A DNA stretch of 64,000 nucleotides, from the NCBI RefSeq assembly GCF_025398335.1, contig NZ_JAODOO010000010.1, positions 103,877 through 167,876 on the forward strand, written 5' to 3'. Within the stretch, counting starts at the first letter, position 1. Each line of letters starts with the position of its first letter. Source of the stretch: Clostridium sp. CX1 (GTDB lineage Bacteria > Bacillota > Clostridia > Clostridiales > Clostridiaceae). The notes under the pieces were generated by a model. That model was not told the DNA's origin. It did not search any database and worked only from the letters and a program-made list of their open reading frames with translations. The translations under genes were made by a program, and so were the position numbers. Positions 34,740 through 43,566 of the stretch are shown here, piece by piece.

Positions 34740-36213
34740 TGAATTAGAATTTAAATATAATACTTTAAATAAACAATTTGAGTTGTTTAAAAGCATTGTA
34801 AAGCCCAATAATGATATAGGGCTTAAGGTTGATTTAAGTAAACTTGAAAAAATTATTAATGAACATATTACAGAAACACTGAAAAAGAATGCTCCACCAA
34901 ACTTCCCAGAGCTATTTTATGATTTCAAGTATGAATATTCAAAGTTTCGTGAGTTTATTTTATATGACCACTTAATTGGGAGAAATATTGTAGGATTAGG
35001 TGGAGGTTTTAGTAGTGGTAAATCTAGCTTTTTAAATTCTTTGATGGATGAATATATATTGCCAGAAGAAATTGACCCCTCTACATCAGTGCCATCCTAT
35101 ATTGTTTATGATAAGGAAACTGCTGTATATGGCGTAAATATATTTGATAGTAAACTAACCCTTAGATTAAAAGATATTAGGAAAATAGCTCATGGATTTG
35201 GAGAAGAGATTGATGAAGTTAATAGTACAGTATCAGAGGAAATTACCTTAGGACATATTTTGAAAAGTATGTTTATAGCTACTCCTCTACAAGAGTACAA
35301 GCATATTGCATTTTTAGATACACCAGGCTATTCAAAGCCAGATACAGAAGCATATTCAGCAAAAACTGATGAAAAAATAGCTAGGGCACAACTTAATTCA
35401 AGTAACTATATTATTTGGTTTGTTCAGGCTACAGATGGAACAATTAGAGAAGAAGATATTAACTTTATTAACACATTAAAACAGGAGATTCCAAAGCTAA
35501 TTATAGTAAACAAAGCAGATAAGGTTACTAAAACTCAATTTGAAGATATTGTTAAGGAAATTAAGAACAAGCTTGATGTAAAAGGTATAGGTTATCTTGA
35601 TGTACTTACTTATTCTTCTAATGAACCAACTAATTATGATAGTAAGAAAATTAAAGAGTATATTTTAAATTGGGATACTGCTGTATATGAAGCAACTTTT
35701 GCCCATAATTTTAAAGTTCTTTTTGTAAAATGCAAAGAATACTATGAAAATGTCATTGATGAAGAAAGCAGAAGATTAAATAGATTACAGAAAGCTTTGA
35801 CTTTATCTGATGATACAATTGTAACAGAGTGCTTAACTTCTCTAGTGTCAGAAATTAAAAGGAATATATCGGAATTGAAAAATATAAGTCAAAATTTGAA
35901 AAAGCTGCAGGATGAGTTTTTTTCTGAAATTAAGTATATTGCAGACTTAGTTAGTATTTCAATGCCTGAACCTTCCGAAATTGATTTAATAAAGGATAAA
36001 GTAAAAGATCCACTAGAAGTACTTGAAGAATTTAAAAAGAAACAAGGGATTAATAATACTTTAGATCTTACAATGATTTTAAGAGATACTTATCGTGATA
36101 TTAATCCAGTAATTAATAGAACTATGGGAAACAGTAATTATAAAGAAGAAATATATGACATTATAGAAGAGAATTTTGTTATAGATAAGAATAAAATTAA
36201 GTTTGGAAAGTGA
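34729..36213 (+). CDS. Dynamin-like GTPase, partner of the preceding gene
   Basis: A 494-aa GTPase of the dynamin superfamily with an N-terminal helical region of about 85 residues. G1 is GGGFSSGKSS with K98, the G2 region is DPSTSVPS, G3 is DTPGYSKPD from D197, and G4 is NKAD at 261-264. The C-terminal half is helical and lacks an obvious membrane segment, unlike its neighbour. The 11-bp overlap with the upstream GTPase gene implies coupled translation and a likely heteromeric pair, as known for Campylobacter DLP1/DLP2. The TerB/beta-helix gene follows 11 bp later. Confidence 0.85.
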   Translation: MDYDELEFKYNTLNKQFELFKSIVKPNNDIGLKVDLSKLEKIINEHITETLKKNAPPNFPELFYDFKYEYSKFREFILYDHLIGRNIVGLGGGFSSGKSSFLNSLMDEYILPEEIDPSTSVPSYIVYDKETAVYGVNIFDSKLTLRLKDIRKIAHGFGEEIDEVNSTVSEEITLGHILKSMFIATPLQEYKHIAFLDTPGYSKPDTEAYSAKTDEKIARAQLNSSNYIIWFVQATDGTIREEDINFINTLKQEIPKLIIVNKADKVTKTQFEDIVKEIKNKLDVKGIGYLDVLTYSSNEPTNYDSKKIKEYILNWDTAVYEATFAHNFKVLFVKCKEYYENVIDEESRRLNRLQKALTLSDDTIVTECLTSLVSEIKRNISELKNISQNLKKLQDEFFSEIKYIADLVSISMPEPSEIDLIKDKVKDPLEVLEEFKKKQGINNTLDLTMILRDTYRDINPVINRTMGNSNYKEEIYDIIEENFVIDKNKIKFGK

Positions 36214-36224
36214 GGATAGATATA

Positions 36225-37367
36225 ATGGATTTTCAGGCATTTAACTTTAGTAATCACCCATTACAAAGGACTGATGAACATACTCAAACTCTTTATTTAA
36301 AGTTTTTATTATCAATAGCAAGAGTAGAAGATAATAAAATTTTTTATGATAAAATGGTTGACTTGTTATCAGTGATGATGGAGGAAATGGATATAAATTT
36401 ATCTTTAATGACTATATCTAAAAGTGTATTAAGCATCGATAACAATGCTCTAAGAGATTTTTCAGAAACTATAAAAATATCTAATATAGAACAAAATTTT
36501 CTTGTTGATGCATTGATGTTTTCAATAATTTTGGAAGGCTCCAGTAATAAAACTCTAAAGTATATTGTAGACATTGCTTCAGTTTTAGGTATAAATCAAC
36601 AACAGATAAAAGAACTAATGCAATTATCAAAGATAGTATTGGAGCAGGATAAAACTGCATTTAAAGATATGTGCTATGAAGTTTTAAATATCAATGTTTC
36701 CAAGTTCATGATGTATACTAAATCCTTTACGGATTTATATGTTATTAACGATATGGATATATATAGTGATGTTAAATATGAATACGATAATGTAGTGTTT
36801 GCTAATATGAATTTAATAGGACAGCCTATATGTGACACAATTACAGATATTAAAAAGTTATTAATAATTAATTGTAATTTATCTAATTCAAGTTCAGAAT
36901 ATACAATTTTTGATTGTGGAAAGGTAATTATTAAAAATTGTATATTTGGCAATTTTTCTGATACAGCATTGCATATTTACGATTGTGAAGAACTAGATAT
37001 ATTAAATTGTGAGTTTTCTAATTGTATTCAAAATGTAGATAATGGATATTGTTTTGATTCTGCAACTATGCTATTAGATGATATAGAAAATATAAAAATT
37101 AGTGGCTGTACATTTAACAATTGTCACTCAGTACCTCAGTTATCATTAATGGGAATGGTGTTGAATCCATCATCAGCTATAGCAACATTAGAAAATGTTA
37201 AATATTTCAGATTGAGGGACTCAAAATTCATCGATTGTATAAGTAATAGAAAGTTTAGTGAAAAGGGAGTACTTTTTGTACTAAATAATACAGAATGTGG
37301 CAAGGCCACTTCTTGTATCAGAACTAATAGCTGTGATGTTGGTGATGAAAGATTAGGAAAGTGGTGA
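36225..37367 (+). CDS. TerB-like helical plus beta-helix protein, copy 1
   Basis: A 380-aa protein. Residues about 15-150 form a helical domain resembling the TerB fold (LYLKFLLSIARVEDN, LVDALMFSIILEGSS, DIASVLGINQQQIKEL). Residues about 190-350 are short repeats such as IIKNCIFGNFSD, LDILNCEFSNC and IKISGCTFNNC, the Asn/Cys ladder of a right-handed parallel beta-helix. No catalytic motif is evident. The ATG at 36225 has GAGG 9 nt upstream; an in-frame GTG at 36210 overlaps the previous stop. The next gene, a related protein, starts 4 bp after the stop. Function unknown; a recognition or scaffold subunit is a guess. Confidence 0.75.
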   Translation: MDFQAFNFSNHPLQRTDEHTQTLYLKFLLSIARVEDNKIFYDKMVDLLSVMMEEMDINLSLMTISKSVLSIDNNALRDFSETIKISNIEQNFLVDALMFSIILEGSSNKTLKYIVDIASVLGINQQQIKELMQLSKIVLEQDKTAFKDMCYEVLNINVSKFMMYTKSFTDLYVINDMDIYSDVKYEYDNVVFANMNLIGQPICDTITDIKKLLIINCNLSNSSSEYTIFDCGKVIIKNCIFGNFSDTALHIYDCEELDILNCEFSNCIQNVDNGYCFDSATMLLDDIENIKISGCTFNNCHSVPQLSLMGMVLNPSSAIATLENVKYFRLRDSKFIDCISNRKFSEKGVLFVLNNTECGKATSCIRTNSCDVGDERLGKW

Positions 37368-37371
37368 TGCT

Positions 37372-38751
37372 ATGAAAACTATATCTGAAATACAGAGTGA
37401 AATAAAAGGTATGAGTATTAGGTTAAGTGAGTTGTTTAACGAATTAGAAGACCTAAAGCCAAAAGATAACATTAATAAACAAACTGACTTTGTAAAAATC
37501 AGTCAGCTAGCACAACGGCATCCAATAAAAGAACATATATTAGAAGAAGCAGATAACTATAAGAAAAAATTATACTTAACCATGTTATCTGCTATAGCCC
37601 AAACAAATAATGACAATAGGGAAGGAAAGCTTATATTTTTACATAGAATTTTATCAGGTATTAAATATGAAGGTAGTTTTGAATCTGTTGTAAAAGATGG
37701 CATGGAAATAAATGATAAAATTATTGGTGAATTTATTAAATGCATGGAAGACAATGAATCAAAGCAGTTATTTATTTTTGAAAGCTTGATTATTAGTAAT
37801 CTTGGTGGAGAAATTGATGATATAGCAAAAAAATATATTTCTGAGCTTATTGGAAATTTGGGAATTATCAAGGAAGAAGCTGTATTTTTAATAAAGTTGT
37901 CTGCAGTTGTTTTAGAGCAAGATAGTAACAAATACAAGAAATTGGTAAATATTATACCTAAAATAGTAGATATATCTGTATTGCTTAAATCTTATTTAAA
38001 AGATTTTGTTAATGGAGTAATTTGTGATACTGAATATATGTATTATATTTATGGCATTGATGCAGATGAAGAAGTAATAAAATCAATATATGACAAAGAC
38101 CTAGGAAAAATAAAATTAGTGCTTGAAAATGTAAGATTTAATATGGAAATAATCAATGAGAACTTAGAATTTAAAAGTATTGATAGTTTGGTTTTTAATA
38201 ATTGCAGCTTTGAATCAAGTTATAGACATTATAATGAATTTTCACTTTTTCCTTCGTTAGAAAAGTATAAAAAGATTAATTTTGAATTTGTAAAGAATAT
38301 TTTTTTTTATAAATGTAAATTTTGGGGTTTTCAAAAAAGAATAGCTATGTTTAATAATAGTCAATGTCAAAATATTAAAATTGAAAAATGCATATTTGAA
38401 CTATGTGGATGTTTAATAGGAGAGAGTGATAGAAATCTAGGAGGATGCTTTTATATTGATACTGTTAATGATTTTGTATTAAAAGATAGTGAGTTTAGTA
38501 ACTGTTATATACAACATTTTTCTAAAGGATCATATGTAGATGGAGCTATTGCTCATATAGGGGATGCAGTAAATAATTTTGAAATTAACAATGTTATTTT
38601 TACCAATTGTCACTGTTATTGTGGAGAAATAGGCTCCCTAAACATTATTGGTAGAGAAAAGTTATTTAGTATAAGTTACAGAAATAACCTTATTAATACA
38701 TTAGAAAGGTTCACTAATTGTGAAATTATAAATTCTGGGAAATTATATTAA
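37372..38751 (+). CDS. TerB-like helical plus beta-helix protein, copy 2
   Basis: A 459-aa protein with an N-terminal coiled-coil stretch (about 1-30), a TerB-like helical domain (about 60-195: LYLTMLSAIAQTNND, FIFESLIISNLGGEIDD, FLIKLSAVVLEQD) and a C-terminal beta-helix-like part (about 240-455: LVFNNCSFESS, IKIEKCIFELCG, FVLKDSEFSNC). The N-terminal half is nearly the same as that of the next gene, while the beta-helix half has diverged. It is translated from ATG 4 bp after the previous stop. No enzyme motif. Confidence 0.75.
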   Translation: MKTISEIQSEIKGMSIRLSELFNELEDLKPKDNINKQTDFVKISQLAQRHPIKEHILEEADNYKKKLYLTMLSAIAQTNNDNREGKLIFLHRILSGIKYEGSFESVVKDGMEINDKIIGEFIKCMEDNESKQLFIFESLIISNLGGEIDDIAKKYISELIGNLGIIKEEAVFLIKLSAVVLEQDSNKYKKLVNIIPKIVDISVLLKSYLKDFVNGVICDTEYMYYIYGIDADEEVIKSIYDKDLGKIKLVLENVRFNMEIINENLEFKSIDSLVFNNCSFESSYRHYNEFSLFPSLEKYKKINFEFVKNIFFYKCKFWGFQKRIAMFNNSQCQNIKIEKCIFELCGCLIGESDRNLGGCFYIDTVNDFVLKDSEFSNCYIQHFSKGSYVDGAIAHIGDAVNNFEINNVIFTNCHCYCGEIGSLNIIGREKLFSISYRNNLINTLERFTNCEIINSGKLY

Positions 38752-38862
38752 TAGTAAAATTCTATAGTGTTCGTTATAAATAATAGATAACATAAAAAAT
38801 GTATACTTTGTGTTAAAAGTAATTGTTGTAATATTAACAATGATCAAGAAAGTGGTGATACT

Positions 38863-40206
38863 ATGAAAACTATATCCGAAATGGAAAATGACATAAAAGA
38901 TATTAGCATTAAGCTAGAAGGGTTACTTAAAGGATTAGAAAACTTAAAACCAAAGGATAACATTAATAATCAAACTGATTTTATGAAAATCAGTCGGTTA
39001 GCAGAACAGTACCCAATTAGGGAGCATAGCTTAGAAGAGGCAGATAATTATAAGAAAAAGTTATATTTAACTATGTTATCTGCTATATCTCAAACGAATA
39101 ATGACAATAGAGAAGAAAAGTTAGTATTTTTACATAGGATATTGTCAGGGATTAAATATGAAGGAAGTCTTGAATCTGTTGTAAAAGATGGTATGGCAAT
39201 AAGTGATAAAACTATTGGTGAATTTATTAAGTGTATGGAAGACAGTAAATCAAAGCAACTATTCATTTTTGAGAGCTTGATTATTAGTAATCTTGGTGGA
39301 GAAATTGATGATATAGCAAAAAAATATATTTCTGATCTTATTGGATTTTTGGGGATTACTAAAGAAGAAGCTATATTTTTAATTAAGTTATCTGCGGTTG
39401 TTTTAGAGCAAAGTAACAGTAAATATAAGGAACTAGTAAATACTAGAACGAAAACAGTGGATACATCTATATTTGTAAAATCTTATTTAAAAGATTTTGT
39501 TACTGGAGTTATTTGTGATACAGAATCAATGTATTATGCTTATGATATGGATGCAGATGAAGAAATGATAAGTTCAATATCTGGAAAATATAAAGCAGGA
39601 ATAGAAGTAGTATTCGAGAATGTAAGGTTTAATCTAGAAACAGCTAATGAAGACTTAATTTTTAGAGAGTGTAATAGTGTATTGTTTAATAATTGTAGTT
39701 TTAAATCACATAATAAAAATATTAATTTTAAGGGTGCAGAAGAAATTTTATTTTATAATTGTAAGATTTCAGGATTCAATAACAGAGTATGTTTATTTGA
39801 TGATGAGTGTAAAGATATTAAATTTGAAAAATGCACATTTGAAAAATGTGGTTATTGGAGAGACAAACTTTATAGTGAACAATCAGGTGGATGCTTTTAT
39901 ATTCTTAAAATTAATAGTTTTATATTGAAAGATAGCGAATTTATTAATTGTTATATAGAAAATAGGTACACAGGACAAAACGTATGGGGAGCTATTGCTT
40001 ATATAAAGCAAGTAAATAATTTTGAAGTAAATAACGTGAGGTTTTCAAATTCTCATTGTGTATGGCCGAGTTCGAGTAATGTTAATGTTTTGTGGAAAAA
40101 AGACACTGAAAAAGAGTTTGTTTATGGAGGAAATTTATTTGAGGGAATTTTTAAAAAAGAACATTTCATTAATTGCAAAACCATAAACTCTGCCAGGTTA
40201 TATTAA
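38863..40206 (+). CDS. TerB-like helical plus beta-helix protein, copy 3
   Basis: A 447-aa tandem paralogue of the preceding gene. Residues 1-200 are highly similar, including NYKKKLYLTMLSAI, LHRILSGIKYEGS and SNLGGEIDDIAKKYIS. Beyond about residue 230 only the repeat style persists (VLFNNCSFKSH, IKFEKCTFEKCG, FILKDSEFINC). The upstream AGAAAGTGGTGATACT segment copies the sequence before copy 2, showing a DNA-level tandem duplication. The 111-bp gap before it has no feature of its own. The last GTPase gene follows 17 bp later. Confidence 0.75.
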   Translation: MKTISEMENDIKDISIKLEGLLKGLENLKPKDNINNQTDFMKISRLAEQYPIREHSLEEADNYKKKLYLTMLSAISQTNNDNREEKLVFLHRILSGIKYEGSLESVVKDGMAISDKTIGEFIKCMEDSKSKQLFIFESLIISNLGGEIDDIAKKYISDLIGFLGITKEEAIFLIKLSAVVLEQSNSKYKELVNTRTKTVDTSIFVKSYLKDFVTGVICDTESMYYAYDMDADEEMISSISGKYKAGIEVVFENVRFNLETANEDLIFRECNSVLFNNCSFKSHNKNINFKGAEEILFYNCKISGFNNRVCLFDDECKDIKFEKCTFEKCGYWRDKLYSEQSGGCFYILKINSFILKDSEFINCYIENRYTGQNVWGAIAYIKQVNNFEVNNVRFSNSHCVWPSSSNVNVLWKKDTEKEFVYGGNLFEGIFKKEHFINCKTINSARLY

Positions 40207-40223
40207 AGAAGAGGTGAATTAAG

Positions 40224-42356
40224 ATGGTAATATTTAAAAAAACACAACAAGAACAAGAAAATTTTCAAAACTTTATTACTAAACTTGATAATGTATATGA
40301 TAGCATTTTACAATATGCGACTATTGAAAATATATCATCAATAAAAAAGATAAAGGAAAATTTTATTTGCAAAACTGATGATTTCTATAGAGAAGATAGA
40401 AAGTTGAACATCGGTATTATAGGACAAGTTAAAGCAGGAAAATCATCATTTTTAAATACATTACTTTTTAATGGTGTGGAAGTTTTGCCAAAGGCGGCAA
40501 CACCAAAGACAGCAACTCTTACAAAAATTGAGTATTCAGAAGAAAACTCAATTACAGTTAAATTCTATACTGTTGAAGAGTGGAAACAGCTAGAAGAAAA
40601 GTCCAAGGTGGATAGTTCTTTGGATGAATATGCTGTATCTAGAGAAATTTTGGCTATGGTCAAAGAAAATAACATTGATCCATATGAATATTTAAAACAG
40701 GGCAGTCAAAAAATTGTATTTGAAGATAAAAATATTCTTATGAGCCAACTAAATGAGTATGTTGGTCAAAATGGTAAAGTTACGCCACTGGTTAAGAGTG
40801 TACGGCTTGCTATTAATAATGATGCTTTAAAAGAAGTGTCAATAGTTGATACTCCAGGACTTAATGATCCAGTAGTTTCACGTACACAAAAAACTAAAGA
40901 GTTCATAGAAGTGTGTGATGTTGTATTCTTTTTAAGTAAAGCCAGTAATTTTCTTGAACAAAGTGACAAAGACTTGCTCACAAAACAGCTGCCACAAAAG
41001 GGTGTTAAGAAATTAGTACTAATATGCAGTAGATTTGACGAAGGTATTATGGATACTATAAAGCGAGCAGACAGTTTATCTGAGGCTAATGTTTCTACCA
41101 AAATGAAATTAAAGAAACATGCAATTAAGACTTTTAACGAAGTGGTTGAGGGGTTTAAACAGAGAAATATTGATACAGATACAGTAAAAGCAATTGATGA
41201 ATGTAAGGTTCCAATTTTTATTTCTTCAATGACACACAATATGTCAAAAAAAGATAAAGCTGATTATGATGAGCAAGAACAACTTGTATATAAGCAGCTT
41301 AATAGACATAAAGATTTAGATGAAAAATATCTTAAACAAATTGGTAATATCAAAGCAGTACAGGATATTTTTGATATAGTTGTCAGTGAAAAGGAAGATA
41401 CACTTTCTCAAAAAGCTGGCTCCTTTGTTTCTAGTGCAGAGAAAGAAGTTACTGCAGATCTGAATAATTTGAAACAGACAGTACAAAAGAGAATAGCTAT
41501 GCTTACTGGCAATGATAAGGAAAAACTCGAAAATCAAAAGAGAGAAATGGCAATACAAATTAATAGTATAAAGTCAGAAATTGAAGGGGTTTTTGGTGAA
41601 CTTTTTATAAATCTAGAAAAAGAAAAGACAGAAGCCTTAGCACAACTAAGAACTTCTAGCAGAGAGTTCTCTGCACTATCAGAAAGAACAGGGACAGAAT
41701 TTGTTACAAGTTCCTATGAAGTGTCTACCTCAAAATGGTATAATCCTTTTTCATGGGGAACATCCCGAACAGAATACTATACAAGTGAACAGAGATACTA
41801 TTATTTGGATGCTGCAGATGCTTTAGAAAATATAAGAAACTATTCCATTGAAGCAACAAATGCTATTGAAGATTCCTTTGTTAAGTCTTTGCAATTAGAT
41901 ATAATGAAACGAAAATTGTTAACAGTTGTTATACAAAATTTTAATGCTGCTGATGATAACTATGATCCAGGATATCTTAAACTAATTGCTGAAAAAACAT
42001 TAAATTCAATGGAAATACCTATTGTAAAAATTGATGTTAGTAATTTTTTAGATTCTATATCCACAAAGTTCTCAGGAGAAATTAGAAATTCCTCTGAAAA
42101 ATCTAATCTTAAACAAATACTTGCAAGTAGCATTAGTATGTTATTTGATACAATTTCTAATAAGTTTGCAGATGAGTTAATAGGGTTTAAGAAAACGTTG
42201 GAAAATTCTAAAGCTGAATTTTTAGGTAAACTTCTTGAGAATATTAATAGTGAGTTTAATAGTGTAATTCAGCAATGTGCTAATAAGGAAAAGGAGATTG
42301 AAAAATATAATATACTCATAGCTGAGATTAACAAACAGTTAACCAACATACGTTAA
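40224..42356 (+). CDS. Large dynamin-like GTPase
   Basis: A 710-aa dynamin-superfamily protein closing the cluster. G1 is GQVKAGKSSFLN with K73, the G2 region is KAATPKTAT, and G3 is DTPGLNDPV from D209. The G4 position reads SRFD (269-272) rather than TKxD, a possible change in base recognition. The rest is long coiled-coil with an aromatic KWYNPFSWG patch near residue 510 that could dip into a membrane. It resembles CrfC/LeoA-type proteins in organisation. GAGGTG precedes the ATG. No gene is clearly co-transcribed after it. Confidence 0.85.
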   Translation: MVIFKKTQQEQENFQNFITKLDNVYDSILQYATIENISSIKKIKENFICKTDDFYREDRKLNIGIIGQVKAGKSSFLNTLLFNGVEVLPKAATPKTATLTKIEYSEENSITVKFYTVEEWKQLEEKSKVDSSLDEYAVSREILAMVKENNIDPYEYLKQGSQKIVFEDKNILMSQLNEYVGQNGKVTPLVKSVRLAINNDALKEVSIVDTPGLNDPVVSRTQKTKEFIEVCDVVFFLSKASNFLEQSDKDLLTKQLPQKGVKKLVLICSRFDEGIMDTIKRADSLSEANVSTKMKLKKHAIKTFNEVVEGFKQRNIDTDTVKAIDECKVPIFISSMTHNMSKKDKADYDEQEQLVYKQLNRHKDLDEKYLKQIGNIKAVQDIFDIVVSEKEDTLSQKAGSFVSSAEKEVTADLNNLKQTVQKRIAMLTGNDKEKLENQKREMAIQINSIKSEIEGVFGELFINLEKEKTEALAQLRTSSREFSALSERTGTEFVTSSYEVSTSKWYNPFSWGTSRTEYYTSEQRYYYLDAADALENIRNYSIEATNAIEDSFVKSLQLDIMKRKLLTVVIQNFNAADDNYDPGYLKLIAEKTLNSMEIPIVKIDVSNFLDSISTKFSGEIRNSSEKSNLKQILASSISMLFDTISNKFADELIGFKKTLENSKAEFLGKLLENINSEFNSVIQQCANKEKEIEKYNILIAEINKQLTNIR

Positions 42357-42660
42357 TAATTTTGCCTAAATGTTCTATGTTCGCACTATATCATTTAATA
42401 TAGAAGTTTTATCATTAAAAAATTATTACTTACAGTTTAAGAAACTATAAAAGATATAGATTGTTAGAAGTTGAAGTATTTTTAGGATTAACTAAAATTA
42501 AAAATTTAACACAAAAAATGTTTAGAAGACCAAATAAAGTGGAAGTAATTTCAATTAAGTACTCATATAGATTGGCAAGACTCGAATACACATACCCCGT
42601 AGAGTTTTGGTGTTGCTATTTAAATAGTATAGTATGAAGAAAAATTAGGGAATAATAAAG
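42357..42660. other. AT-rich gap after the dynamin-like cluster
   Basis: No gene, hairpin with a T-run or repeat could be supported here. It leads into decayed transposase sequence and is probably degenerate DNA. Confidence 0.5.
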
Positions 42661-43119
42661 AAATGATGTAGGATTTGATAGTCACTGTCACCTGTTTTCC
42701 AGCAAGAATTATAGAAATAATCGTATCTATCAAAGAGAAAATAAAATTAAAAAGGGTAATCTAAATTTAAGAGCGGTAATAAATAATGGCATTAATTATC
42801 TCCAAATACCGACACTTGAAAAAACTAAAAACAATAGATCTGTAAAAATAGAAGTTCCTATATATTTACCGGAAAAGTTATCAAAAAAGATGGCGAAACA
42901 AATGGAAATGATTATAAAAACTTATTTTTAAATTATTTGGGCACTGGAGATGCTTATCAAGTACAAAAAATTAAGAAAAAAGGTAAATATTATTGCCATA
43001 TAACTTTTGAATTACTAAAAGTACATGAGGTATATACAGGACAGAATAGGATCATAGATATAAATCCTAATCTAGATGGATTTGCTTTGACTATGATAGA
43101 TAAAATCAATTTGTCATAG
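42661..43119 (+). pseudogene. Frameshifted TnpB-related transposon protein fragment
   Basis: Two reading frames join across a run of A near 42890. The first (about 42661-42890) reads NLNLRAVINNGINYLQIP and EVPIYLPEKLSKK; the second reads DGETNGNDYKNLF, KGKYYCHITFEL and NLDGFALTMID. The order and the GKYYCHITFEL / DGFALT signatures resemble the middle of IS605-type TnpB-related proteins, ending just after the first RuvC motif. No start, no C-terminus and no zinc finger remain. Its sequence is not close to the intact TnpB at 43567. Confidence 0.55.
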
Positions 43120-43160
43120 TTTCAAAAATTAGGATTTACAAAGAAGAGATTTCATAGTCA

Positions 43161-43362
43161 ATGAAATCTCTTATAGAAAATATAGGTCAAGAACAAATTA
43201 GAGAGGGACTTTCTAAGATTTTAGTCCCTGATGAACGAAGTAATGGAATGATAGCTTTAAAAGAAAGTAGACTGTTGCAGTACACTATATTAGAATTAAT
43301 TCCTACTATAGACTTTGAATAGCATAATAAACACCATGATAAGGACGCATTAACCTTAAATA
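43161..43362 (+). pseudogene. Decayed CCA tRNA nucleotidyltransferase, middle fragment
   Basis: Translation gives ENIGQEQIREGLSKILVPDE, KESRLLQYTILELIPTIDFE, an in-frame TAG, then HNKHHDKD. It aligns with the neck and start of the HD domain of the intact cca gene (VSNERIRDELCKIL, EETKLLKLILPEL, HHDKDVFEH). The TAG stands where homologues usually have CAG (Gln). The N-terminal catalytic head is missing. The similarity ends near 43362, and the C-terminal end of the same gene reappears at 44912, beyond the TnpB element. Confidence 0.65.
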
Positions 43363-43454
43363 CGAGGAATTCCACAATAACACTGTGTGAAAACGATTTG
43401 CACCAAATCAAAGGTTTGAGGTATCTGCTTTTTACAGATGGACATGAATAATAT

Positions 43455-43489
43455 ATAACTGAAAAGTATTCAATATACTTTTCAGTTAT
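43455..43489. repeat. 33-35-nt perfect palindrome, copy 2
   Basis: ATAACTGAAAAGTAT (43455-43469) pairs perfectly with ATACTTTTCAGTTAT (43475-43489) around a TCAAT loop. It is related to the palindrome at 25218-25250. It may mark or lie near the left end of the TnpB element. Confidence 0.65.
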
Positions 43490-43566
43490 CCTACTGATGC
43501 CCTAGTGTTGGTATGCTATATTTATGTTTACTATGGAAATTATGATGGAAAATGGGAGGTGATAAA

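Noticed and set aside
40766..41239. 157-codon minus-strand frame inside the third dynamin-like GTPase gene
   Set aside because: Antisense to conserved G3/G4 coding sequence and lacking independent support.
42357..43550. Possible CRISPR array or defence-gene start after the dynamin-like cluster
   Set aside because: No regularly spaced direct repeats; the region resolves better as transposon and cca relics.
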